Source: a bacterium | GTDB taxonomy: Bacteria > Actinomycetota > Acidimicrobiia > Spongiisociales > UBA11373 | DNA: 7,170 nucleotides | Assembly: GCA_013202595.1 (NCBI GenBank) | Contig: JABMPV010000339.1 | Location: 1 to 7,170 of the forward strand | Direction: 5' to 3' | Shown here: in pieces, positions 1 through 6,041 of the stretch | Layout: each line of letters opens with the position of its first letter | How positions within the stretch are numbered: position 1 is the first letter of the stretch | Position numbers and translations under genes: made by a program | The notes under the pieces: generated by a model | Told to the model about the DNA's origin: nothing | Databases searched by the model: none | The model's input: the letters and a program-made list of their open reading frames with translations, nothing else

Positions 1-1071
1 GAGCACCACCGAGGCGGCGCCCCTCACAAACGCAGCATCGACGGCACCTATCACCGTGGATGGCAAGCTTTCGACCTGGACCATCTCGACGCCGTTGCCG
101 ACCGATCGAACGGCCGGCGGAGGGCCGTCGAATAGCATCGCGGCCGAGTCCTCAACGGGCGGCGGCGCTATGCACGGCGCGGTCGATGCTCTTACCGCCG
201 GCGACACCGCGTCGGTTCGCCGTCTCGCCACCACCAGATCGGCCCTCTTCAGAAGCCTCCACGCGATTCCGTCCTCGGCGGGCGGAACCACCACTATCTG
301 GCCTTGGAGTCGGGAGGGCGCACCCTCGATGATCAGAGCGGCGACCGATTCTGCTCCGAGGCGAACATCAGGAGCGATGACGCAGACCAGGCAGTCTTCC
401 GGGATCTCTCCCTCGGAATCGATGTCTCGGACTACTGACGCAAACCCGACCCTCGTGTCTGTGAGCGCCACGACGGCGATCAGCTTCGCCGATGAGATGG
501 GCATGGATTCTGCAGATCCCCTGTGCGTACTCCAGCGATAGCGGGGAACCTCCATACCTCGAACGCCGAAACCATCGAGCGATGCATCCGAGACCACGAA
601 GTCCGCCGAGGCCAACATCCCCAGCGACTGCCAGACCTCGATCCCCTTTGATACGACAAGTACCGGGTGCTCAAGCACCATGCGTTGATCTGCGATCGGA
701 CCGCTACCGAGCACGACACCGCGCGGGATCCCGGCGAGGTCGGGCTCATACCAGCTGAGATCGGCACGGATGACCTCGTCGTAGAGCAGCACATCGAGGC
801 CCTGGGATAGTGCCCGGTCCTTGACCGCAGACGCAACAGCGCTCCTGTCTGTCACCAACCTCCGAGAGCGAGTGTTCACCATCCCCCGCTTCTCCGACAC
901 CGCCACCGGACATCCGGCTGAGCGAATGAGATCCGCACCCCCCGACTCCAGGTCGGCGAAGACGGCCAGGTCGATCCGAGAGGACAGCTCCACCAGGTCC
1001 TCTGCGGCAAGCGGAGTGCCTGGAATCTCAGCTCTCAGGGGAATGCGCTCGACTACGAGTCCCACCTTCAT
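1..1071 (-). CDS. Unrecognised protein, possibly glycosyltransferase-like; 3' end outside the window
   Basis: I translated the minus strand by hand from the ATG at 1071-1069 and found 357 codons with no stop before the window edge, so the C-terminus is missing. I do not recognise the family. The N-terminus (MKVGLVVERIPLR) resembles the first beta strand of a Rossmann-like fold. Alternating hydrophobic strands follow (LDVLLYDEVIRADL, HPVLVVSKGIEVW, KLIAVVALTDTRVGF, GQIVVVPPAEDGIAWRLLKR). The stretch ADLVVARRRTDAVSPAVRAL near residue 285 loosely recalls the acceptor-end helix region of GT-B glycosyltransferases, but no clear E-x7-E pair is present. No signal peptide or membrane segment is evident. 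The start is supported by GGAG at 1080-1083 with an 8-base spacer and by an ATGA overlap with the preceding sulfotransferase stop, which implies translational coupling. From context it is likely another member of the glycan operon. The specific role is unknown. Confidence 0.75.
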   Translation of the reverse strand, partial: MKVGLVVERIPLRAEIPGTPLAAEDLVELSSRIDLAVFADLESGGADLIRSAGCPVAVSEKRGMVNTRSRRLVTDRSAVASAVKDRALSQGLDVLLYDEVIRADLSWYEPDLAGIPRGVVLGSGPIADQRMVLEHPVLVVSKGIEVWQSLGMLASADFVVSDASLDGFGVRGMEVPRYRWSTHRGSAESMPISSAKLIAVVALTDTRVGFASVVRDIDSEGEIPEDCLVCVIAPDVRLGAESVAALIIEGAPSRLQGQIVVVPPAEDGIAWRLLKRADLVVARRRTDAVSPAVRASTAPCIAPPPVEDSAAMLFDGPPPAVRSVGNGVEMVQVESLPSTVIGAVDAAFVRGAASVVL

Positions 1072-2162
1072 GAGCCCTGCTCCGAAGAGTCCCGTTCCTG
1101 TGGTCGTCCAACCCGGCCGTCGTTCGAAAGACCCCTGCGCAATGCCGAGTCCAACTCTCGTTGCGCCTCGAGATTCGACCCGAGTTGCGCCGCGCGCTCC
1201 TCTGACTGTCTCAGCTGAACCTGGAGGCGCTCCGTCAGGAGAACCGCCTGCTGCCAATCATAACGAGCCTGATCCCGCTCCCCCTCACGCTCCTCCACCA
1301 ACGCCAACACACGATCCCGCTGACCAGTCATATCGCGGATTGCCTGCCTCGAAACCCGAAGCCTTCGACGATCTGCCTCGTGTCCCGCTTCGACGCGAAG
1401 GCGACCCTGATATGTTGCGAATATCGGATCGAGGAGCGAAGAATCCCCGCTTCTAAGGAGTTGATCCACAGCGTTCGCTTGTGCCAACTCCGTCGTCATC
1501 TCGCCGGTCTCGCCGACTCCGTGATCGAGTGCAGCGTCGACGTGTCCTCGGACAGCGCTCAGGATCCGGGCACTCGGAGGCGGGAGGCTCAGACCCTGCG
1601 CTATGCGCTTGGTCTCCCCCACCGGATCACGGAGCAGGTCCTCATATGCAACAACCAATGGGTCTACACCGTCGAGCCAGGCCGCTACCTGGTACTTCGA
1701 GAAGAGCTCGGCGCCACGATCAGGCTCCATTCCATCGCGCCGGAAGAGGGAGTTGGATACAGCAATTGGGGACCGAGTGCAGACCACCGTTCGCCTGACC
1801 ACCGCTAACGAGCGCCAGAATGGGAGAACCAGGGAAAGCCGCGGATCCTTCACGACCGCGACATCTGCATCGAACGCTTGCAGGATCCTCTCGGCGCGGC
1901 TTCTTGCCGACCGAAAGCGCACCCGTTCCGGCCAGTCATCGCTCGAGACGACCGGTGGGTCATCCCATCTCCCGCCGAGTTGAGAGATTAGATCGTCGTT
2001 GAGTTGGACGATTGGCTGGTTCTCCCAGAACCCGGTCGGGTTGTCGGGTTTGGCTGCCATCAGGTCGCCAACTGGGCCGATATCGGCGCCAAGGATGTTG
2101 ATGACCCGTGTGATCGCTGACGAGCCGGTGCGATGCATCCCTGTAACGAGGATCAGCTCCAT
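1068..2162 (-). CDS. P-loop sulfotransferase family protein with C-terminal coiled coil
   Basis: This is a predicted 364-residue cytosolic sulfotransferase, which would move sulfate from PAPS to a hydroxyl or amine of an acceptor, here probably a glycan. At the N-terminus, strand MELILVTG leads into the 5'-phosphosulfate loop GMHRTGSSAITR (residues 8-19). KDPRLS at 105-110 and CTRSPIAVSNSLFRR (128-142) match the 3'-phosphate-binding region. YEDLLRDP at 173-180 is the conserved segment that follows in this family. Residues about 260-345 are highly charged and predicted to form a long coiled coil (QRDRVLALVEEREGERDQAR and following), which is extra to a standard sulfotransferase domain. I chose the ATG at 2162 over a GTG at 2219. 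The longer start adds a basic 19-residue leader, overlaps the upstream gene by 67 bases, and has GGAGG directly against the codon. The chosen start overlaps the glycosyltransferase stop by 10 bases, and the 3' end overlaps the next gene as ATGA. Family assignment is firm; the substrate is unknown. Confidence 0.88.
   Translation of the reverse strand: MELILVTGMHRTGSSAITRVINILGADIGPVGDLMAAKPDNPTGFWENQPIVQLNDDLISQLGGRWDDPPVVSSDDWPERVRFRSARSRAERILQAFDADVAVVKDPRLSLVLPFWRSLAVVRRTVVCTRSPIAVSNSLFRRDGMEPDRGAELFSKYQVAAWLDGVDPLVVAYEDLLRDPVGETKRIAQGLSLPPPSARILSAVRGHVDAALDHGVGETGEMTTELAQANAVDQLLRSGDSSLLDPIFATYQGRLRVEAGHEADRRRLRVSRQAIRDMTGQRDRVLALVEEREGERDQARYDWQQAVLLTERLQVQLRQSEERAAQLGSNLEAQRELDSALRRGLSNDGRVGRPQERDSSEQGS
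1080..1083 (-). promoter_or_regulatory. Ribosome binding site of the unrecognised left-edge gene
   Basis: GGAG on the minus strand, inside the end of the sulfotransferase gene, is 8 bases before the ATG at 1071. It supports that start together with the ATGA overlap. Confidence 0.5.
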
Positions 2163-4330
2163 GCCAGCCGCCCGCGCCTCGATCCGATCTCGACCGGGGA
2201 TACGAACGCGCCGAGCCACCCCTCCATCTCGCGTAGATCAGGCTCGAGGATCGGTGGAGCCATCAACGCAGCGTGGCGGCCTCCGGCCACCGAGTCGTAC
2301 AACTCCTCGTACGCCGTCGCCATGTCGGTCAAGGTCCTGAGGCTGAGGCCGGCTCGCCGCGCCTCAGCCGAAAGTCTCTCGTACGATTCGGTGTCCGCCA
2401 CGGCGCTCCTAACCGCACCGGCGATGTCCTCCGCATCAAACGGGTCGACCGTGACGCCGCCGCCCCAGATCTCGATCCGCTCGCCGATAGCGCCGAGGCG
2501 CGAGCCGATGACGGGCAGGCCACACTGCCATGCCTCAGACAGGGTATAGGAGTAGGTCTCGGGCCACGGTGAGAGGAGAACCACCAGTCCAATATTGCTC
2601 GACCTGAGGATCTCTGGAAGGGAGTCACGGTCGTAATTGCCATGGACGATGACGTTGTCGTGGTCGCCTCCATACGCCTTCCGGCCGAGCAGGTGCCAGG
2701 TGACGTTGAGGTCGGTGACCAGGTCGACGACGTTGTTCAGAACCCCGTCGCCCTTATGGGCACCGCCGTAGCCGAGAATCGCGATGTGGCGCGGTTCGAC
2801 GATTCCCGCTTCCGGGTCGCCCTCCGGAAGCTCCTCTGCCGTGCCGGTGACTCCGGCCACCCCGTGCGGTTCGATGTCGATACGTCCCCGCAGCGTCGGT
2901 TGAGCGCTCTCGATAATGGCTGCCGCGGCCGGCGACGGTGCAAGGACCCTCGCGCACCGCTCGGTGAGCCCGCCCCACCGACGTCGCCACTCAACCACGC
3001 TCATCCCGGCACTGACGAGAGCGAGATTCTCACACCCCGTGCAGGTGCCATCGGAGCCGAGACTGACACAGGCGTCGCCCGATCTGGCGTCGAGCAGGTG
3101 GGCCGATGGGCAGAGGGTGAAGTAGTCGTGAAACGTCCAGATGACCGGCACACCTACATCTTCGGCCCGGTCGAGCAGCGCCTCGACGAACTCGAGTGGC
3201 GATCGCATCGCGTGCTGAATGTGAACGACATCCACTCCGACACCGAGCAGCCGCCGAACCCACGCCACCGGGTTGATGCTGAGCGAATCCCCTGGCAGCG
3301 GGAACGAGCCGATCACGCCCCCGACTCGCCACTGCAACAGCCCGTTTCCGTGCTCGTCGAACGACAGAATGAGAGGGTCGGTGTGGCCCTCGATTCTCTC
3401 GACAAGATCCATTACGTGGAACTCCGTACCACCGATGACACCGGACCACAGGCGGCTGTGGAGCACATAGAGGACGCGGAGACGGTCAGAGCGAGCGGCG
3501 TGCAGTTGTCCGAGGCCGAACCTGGCCTGCACGCCCCACAACGGGTTCCGAACGATGTAGTCGTGAATGAGTTGGTGGTATGTCGGCCAGACAGAACCAA
3601 GAGCATCGAGATTCTCGGACAACCTTCGCGCCCCCTCCTCGGCGAACGACACGCCGCCCTCGTGATACACGTATACCGTGTCGCACAGCAGATTCAGGAG
3701 GCCGCTATCGCGCATCCGGAGCGCGAGATCGTTCTCCTCGCCATACCCCTTGTCGAAGAGTTTCTCGTCGAAATAGCCCGCTTCGCCCAACGCGCTTCGT
3801 CGGTAGTAGACACAGAACCCGATCGACGTCGGGATTTCGATCCACTCTCCTGTGCCCGTCTCCTGGGCGATCACATCGAGCGCATCGACGCCGAGGCCGT
3901 CGGGGATCTGATTGGACTCCAACCAAGTCGGGACAGAACAGATGGTTGCGTTGTTCGAGAGCGGCGTCACCGAACCGATGCGATCTCCGGACCAAGCCAG
4001 TCTATGGAGCCGCTCCAACCATCCGTTTGGTACCTCGGTGTCGCTGTTGAGCAGCACGATGTCGGCACCAGACTCCTGCATCGCGAGATTGCAGTTTCGA
4101 ACGAAGCCGAGGTTCTCCGGCCGCCGGATCACCTGGATTCTCTCATCCATCGCAGCGAACGACTCGAGCAGTTTGCTGATCCGGACGTCGGTGCTGGCGT
4201 CGTCGGCGACGACTATTCGAACGTGGTCGCCGTGGGTGCCACGAATCACCGACGACAGGCAACGTTCGACGGCATCGTGTCCGTTGAAGACCGGGATGAC
4301 CACATCGATTGGAGGATGGTCGTGCGCCAT
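2153..4330 (-). CDS. Bifunctional glycosyltransferase: GT2 domain fused to GT4 domain
   Basis: This is a 725-residue fusion of two sugar transferases, probably adding successive sugars to one growing glycan at the cytoplasmic face. Residues 8-260 are GT-A/GT2: IDVVIPVFNG at the start, nucleotide-binding VADDASTD (41-48), the DXD-equivalent LLNSDTEVPNGW (93-104), GYGEENDLALRMRD (195-208) and VYHEGGVSF (221-229). Residues about 284-680 are GT-B/GT4: LRVLYVLHSR with GVIGGTEFHV (298-306), VDVVHIQHA (366-374), the switch segment WTFHDYFTLCPSAHLLD (398-414), ILGYGGAHKGDGV (518-530) and the signature E591-TYSYTLS-E599 followed by GLPVIGS. Four cysteines (407, 421, 430, 433) cluster in the GT4 N-lobe. 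No membrane segment is visible. The ATG shares one base with the previous gene's stop (TGATG at 4332-4328), so translation is probably coupled. The 3' end overlaps the sulfotransferase start. Domain calls are strong; donor and acceptor sugars cannot be told. Confidence 0.93.
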   Translation of the reverse strand: MAHDHPPIDVVIPVFNGHDAVERCLSSVIRGTHGDHVRIVVADDASTDVRISKLLESFAAMDERIQVIRRPENLGFVRNCNLAMQESGADIVLLNSDTEVPNGWLERLHRLAWSGDRIGSVTPLSNNATICSVPTWLESNQIPDGLGVDALDVIAQETGTGEWIEIPTSIGFCVYYRRSALGEAGYFDEKLFDKGYGEENDLALRMRDSGLLNLLCDTVYVYHEGGVSFAEEGARRLSENLDALGSVWPTYHQLIHDYIVRNPLWGVQARFGLGQLHAARSDRLRVLYVLHSRLWSGVIGGTEFHVMDLVERIEGHTDPLILSFDEHGNGLLQWRVGGVIGSFPLPGDSLSINPVAWVRRLLGVGVDVVHIQHAMRSPLEFVEALLDRAEDVGVPVIWTFHDYFTLCPSAHLLDARSGDACVSLGSDGTCTGCENLALVSAGMSVVEWRRRWGGLTERCARVLAPSPAAAAIIESAQPTLRGRIDIEPHGVAGVTGTAEELPEGDPEAGIVEPRHIAILGYGGAHKGDGVLNNVVDLVTDLNVTWHLLGRKAYGGDHDNVIVHGNYDRDSLPEILRSSNIGLVVLLSPWPETYSYTLSEAWQCGLPVIGSRLGAIGERIEIWGGGVTVDPFDAEDIAGAVRSAVADTESYERLSAEARRAGLSLRTLTDMATAYEELYDSVAGGRHAALMAPPILEPDLREMEGWLGAFVSPVEIGSRRGRLAWS

Positions 4331-4824
4331 CAGCGGCCCCCCCGTTTGCGCAACCGTCGCCGAACGCCACGAACCACCCTCTTCGGCGCCGCGCGCTTCA
4401 ACTGATACCCGAGTGCACCGCGCAGGGTCCGGAGACGCTTGATGGTGGCACGCTCTTGGGCGACCGCTCTCCTCATGGCGTCGCGGAGCGCCGCACTCTC
4501 TCTCAGGGAAGCCTCGAAGGCCGCTCGGTGACGGGCACGCTCATGGTCTACTGCCTCCTCGAGCCAGGACGAGTGCCCCGAGACCCGTTCGCGCAGCGCG
4601 GCGTTCTCCGAGAGCAGCGAATCGTATGCCATCCGATGGCGCATCCTCTCGATCTCGACGCGCCCACCAACCCTCTCGATTGCTGCGAGATCCGCCTCGA
4701 ACACCTCGAGTTGCCGCCGAAAATCCACGGCCTTCCGATCCCGTTCATCGAACGGCACCACCATTGTCTCGTTCACAGCGTCATCGTCCCTTCCGGACCT
4801 CGATCGAGGGCTATTCGGCCGCAT
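4330..4824 (-). CDS. Small coiled-coil protein with basic C-terminus, function unknown
   Basis: This is a 164-residue protein of no recognised enzyme family. Residues about 35-135 are rich in Glu, Arg, Ala and Leu with heptad-like spacing and are almost certainly helical coiled coil. Two segments, 59-81 and 95-117, align with 12 identities in 23 (pattern E-R-x-R-H-R near the start, E-x-A-A-L-R near the end), giving a 36-residue internal repeat. The last 22 residues (KRAAPKRVVRGVRRRLRKR and so on) are strongly basic, which could bind acidic membrane lipid or a nucleotide-sugar enzyme; that is inference. There is no signal peptide or membrane helix. The start is well supported by AGAAGG at 4831-4836, six bases upstream. 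The stop is fused to the glycosyltransferase start as TGATG, so the two are likely made in a fixed ratio. It could be a scaffold for the adjacent transferases or a chain-length factor; neither is shown by sequence. Confidence 0.82.
   Translation of the reverse strand: MRPNSPRSRSGRDDDAVNETMVVPFDERDRKAVDFRRQLEVFEADLAAIERVGGRVEIERMRHRMAYDSLLSENAALRERVSGHSSWLEEAVDHERARHRAAFEASLRESAALRDAMRRAVAQERATIKRLRTLRGALGYQLKRAAPKRVVRGVRRRLRKRGGR
4474..4650 (-). repeat. Degenerate in-frame 36-codon repeat in the coiled-coil gene
   Basis: Segments 4582-4650 and 4474-4542, offset by 108 bases (36 codons), encode related 23-residue helices that share 12 identities, including E-R-x-R-H-R and E-x-A-A-L-R. The DNA copies have diverged at many third positions, so this is an old duplication or constraint on the heptad pattern rather than a recent tandem copy. 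Confidence 0.6.
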
Positions 4825-4830
4825 CCCCGA

Positions 4831-4836
4831 CCTTCT
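4831..4836 (-). promoter_or_regulatory. Ribosome binding site of the coiled-coil gene
   Basis: AGAAGG on the minus strand lies 6 bases before the ATG at 4824-4822. It is the clearest initiation signal at the head of the overlapping gene set, so ribosomes probably load here for the coupled genes downstream. Confidence 0.65.
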
Positions 4837-4867
4837 GACTCACCAAGCGAGGCTCACGAGTGTTCTC

Positions 4868-4879
4868 CCACCGAAGTGG
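4868..4879 (-). other. Small cUUCGg-type hairpin between two genes
   Basis: In the minus-strand transcript the sequence reads CCAC-UUCG-GUGG, a perfect 4-base-pair stem closed by C-G around a UUCG loop, a very stable tetraloop class. It lies in the 91-base spacer (4825-4915) between the family 2 sulfotransferase and the coiled-coil gene. No U-run follows, so it is not a typical intrinsic terminator. It might stabilise or attenuate the transcript, or be chance. Confidence 0.3.
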
Positions 4880-4915
4880 CGACCTAAACACGATACCAGC
4901 ACCGCTATGCGCCAA

Positions 4916-5647
4916 TCAGCCGGATGGATCGGCGTCGTGAGCGGCATCGCCGGAATCGTCGAAGGAGTACTCCCACCTGTCGGTGATCCACGATGCCCTG
5001 GCCCCGATCAGGCCTGCAAGCTGCTCGTCGTAGTAGTCCTGATACCGAGCGCGCGTGGAACGGTTCACGGCCGGGCGCTCAAACAGCTCGAATCGGAACC
5101 TGTCACTCAATGGGACGCCGATCTGACTCAGGAAGCCTTGGACCTCATCCCGCAGGTTCTCGAATTTCCCAATGGTTGTCAGATCCCTGTCGAGGCTGTC
5201 GCCCAATTGACGACGGAGGCGCATCGAAAGAAGGTCCACTCCCTCGGACGATGCCCTCCGCGCCAGTCCCGTCATGGACTGTGCGAGGTCCGGGTCATAC
5301 AGCCGCCTCATCGTCGTAGGGAAGTCGTTGGTGAACCCATCGGTCAACTCGACGAATCCCGGATTCTGCTCCTTGACCCGATCGCGATGGTGCTCGGGTC
5401 GTCCGGAGCCCATGAGATAGTGATACCACGACACATGCCAATCCCATGGGTTCCGCACCAGAGCGAATCTGGGCAGATGACGATACTCCTCAGGGATATC
5501 AAGGTCGGCGCCGTGCTTGGTGGTCTCCGTGTCCACCATCCATTCCTTCGGCATGTGCCGAGAGCACAACCGTCGGATGAAGTCGCCCCCGGTCTTCGGA
5601 ACGTGGATGAACACGAACTTCTCTGTGATCAACATCGGCACCGGCAT
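4916..5647 (-). CDS. Sulfotransferase family 2 (Sulfotransfer_2-like) protein
   Basis: This is a 243-residue predicted PAPS-dependent sulfotransferase of the type used on carbohydrates. The strand FVFIH leads into the 5'-phosphosulfate loop VPKTGGDFIRRL (residues 16-27, with the K18-T19-G20-G21 core). The 3'-phosphate motif is FALVRNPWDWHVSWYHYL (61-78, Arg65 and Ser73). A later KFENLRDEVQGFLSQIGVP segment and the YYDEQLAGLIG helix are typical of the C-terminal half. An in-frame GTG at 5764 would give 282 residues, but its extra 39 residues show no conserved motif and overlap the upstream gene remnant. The ATG at 5647 has GGGAGGA at 5656-5662 with an 8-base spacer, so I prefer it. It lacks the usual N-terminal membrane anchor of eukaryotic relatives and is probably cytosolic. 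It is separated from the next gene by about 90 bases and from the upstream remnant by 100, so co-transcription with its neighbours is likely but not certain. Confidence 0.88.
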   Translation of the reverse strand: MPVPMLITEKFVFIHVPKTGGDFIRRLCSRHMPKEWMVDTETTKHGADLDIPEEYRHLPRFALVRNPWDWHVSWYHYLMGSGRPEHHRDRVKEQNPGFVELTDGFTNDFPTTMRRLYDPDLAQSMTGLARRASSEGVDLLSMRLRRQLGDSLDRDLTTIGKFENLRDEVQGFLSQIGVPLSDRFRFELFERPAVNRSTRARYQDYYDEQLAGLIGARASWITDRWEYSFDDSGDAAHDADPSG

Positions 5648-5747
5648 CAGATGCGTCCTCCCGTTGTCAACAGGACCAACGCTGGGACGTGGGCCGACCC
5701 TCCAACGTCGTAACGCCAGGAGCGCATCAAACCCAACGCCAACACGA
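5648..5747 (-). other. Intergenic spacer upstream of the family 2 sulfotransferase
   Basis: One hundred bases separate the stop of the sulfotransferase remnant from the preferred start of the next gene. Apart from the ribosome binding site I see only an isolated TTGACA (5665-5670), too near the start codon to act as an ordinary -35 box with a matching -10. The stretch is also open in frame with the downstream gene, which leaves a longer N-terminus possible. Confidence 0.4.
5656..5662 (-). promoter_or_regulatory. Strong ribosome binding site that sets the start of the family 2 sulfotransferase
   Basis: GGGAGGA on the minus strand sits 8 bases before the ATG at 5647-5645. It decides in favour of this start over the upstream in-frame GTG at 5764. 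Confidence 0.75.
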
Positions 5748-6041
5748 TCACGAACCCCCTTCACCGTCCACGAAGGCGTAGCCGTGTTCGGTCAGGAAGT
5801 CACCGAGGCCGTTCTCGATCCTCTTGATCTCTTGCTGCTCGAGGTCGTTGCGCCAGCCACCAACCTGGGTGTTCCTGACGAACTTGCCCGGGCCCTTCCG
5901 ATCAGCCGGGATGTTCTCGTACGCACGCCGCTCCACGGCAACCGCGAGTTGATCGATGTCGTAAGGGAGATCGAGCACATGAGCCAGGTGCCGCATCTCA
6001 CCGAGTGTCTCCTCGCGCATCCGCTCGTATCGCATGAGCTC
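5748..6041 (-). pseudogene. 5'-truncated sulfotransferase (Sulfotransfer_1-like), C-terminal remnant
   Basis: The frame here encodes about 97 residues that read as the last third of a sulfotransferase. ELMRYERMREETLGEMRHL resembles the conserved RYE-D-L strand-helix. The ending segments GPGKFVRNTQVGGWRNDL and FLTEHGYAF match the characteristic C-terminal G-W-(R/K)-N and G-Y ending of the family. The P-loop and 3'-phosphate motifs are absent. On the upstream side the frame meets the TAG stop of the IS110 recombinase directly, so the 5' two thirds were most likely separated by insertion of the element and may lie beyond the right edge of the window. An ATG at 6035 preceded by AGGAG (6039-6043, only 3 bases away) could still start a 95-residue peptide, but without the PAPS-binding motifs it should not be an active enzyme. 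It could instead be a small intact gene; I think that is unlikely. Confidence 0.75.

Noticed and set aside
56..541. Plus-strand frames near the left edge as possible genes
   Set aside because: Their translations are Ser/Thr/Arg/Pro-rich with no motif, typical of shadows, while the minus strand is open through the whole region with a plausible hydrophobic-strand pattern and a coupled start.
480..836. A 118-codon minus-strand frame
   Set aside because: It is a different frame of the same strand inside the 1-1071 gene and its Arg/Ser-rich translation lacks any family feature.
2642..4405. A 587-codon open frame on the plus strand
   Set aside because: It lies wholly antisense to the well-supported GT2-GT4 gene, its translation has no recognisable motif, and such long shadow frames are common opposite high-GC genes with biased third positions.
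4825..4915. A promoter for the coiled-coil operon in the spacer (TTGGCG with TATCGT on the minus strand)
   Set aside because: The spacing is only about 14 bases and both boxes are imperfect, so it is not convincing by eye.
5648..5764. GTG at 5764 as the start of the family 2 sulfotransferase
   Set aside because: The added 39 residues have no conserved motif and overlap the gene remnant, whereas the ATG at 5647 has a strong ribosome binding site and starts just before the first strand of the fold.
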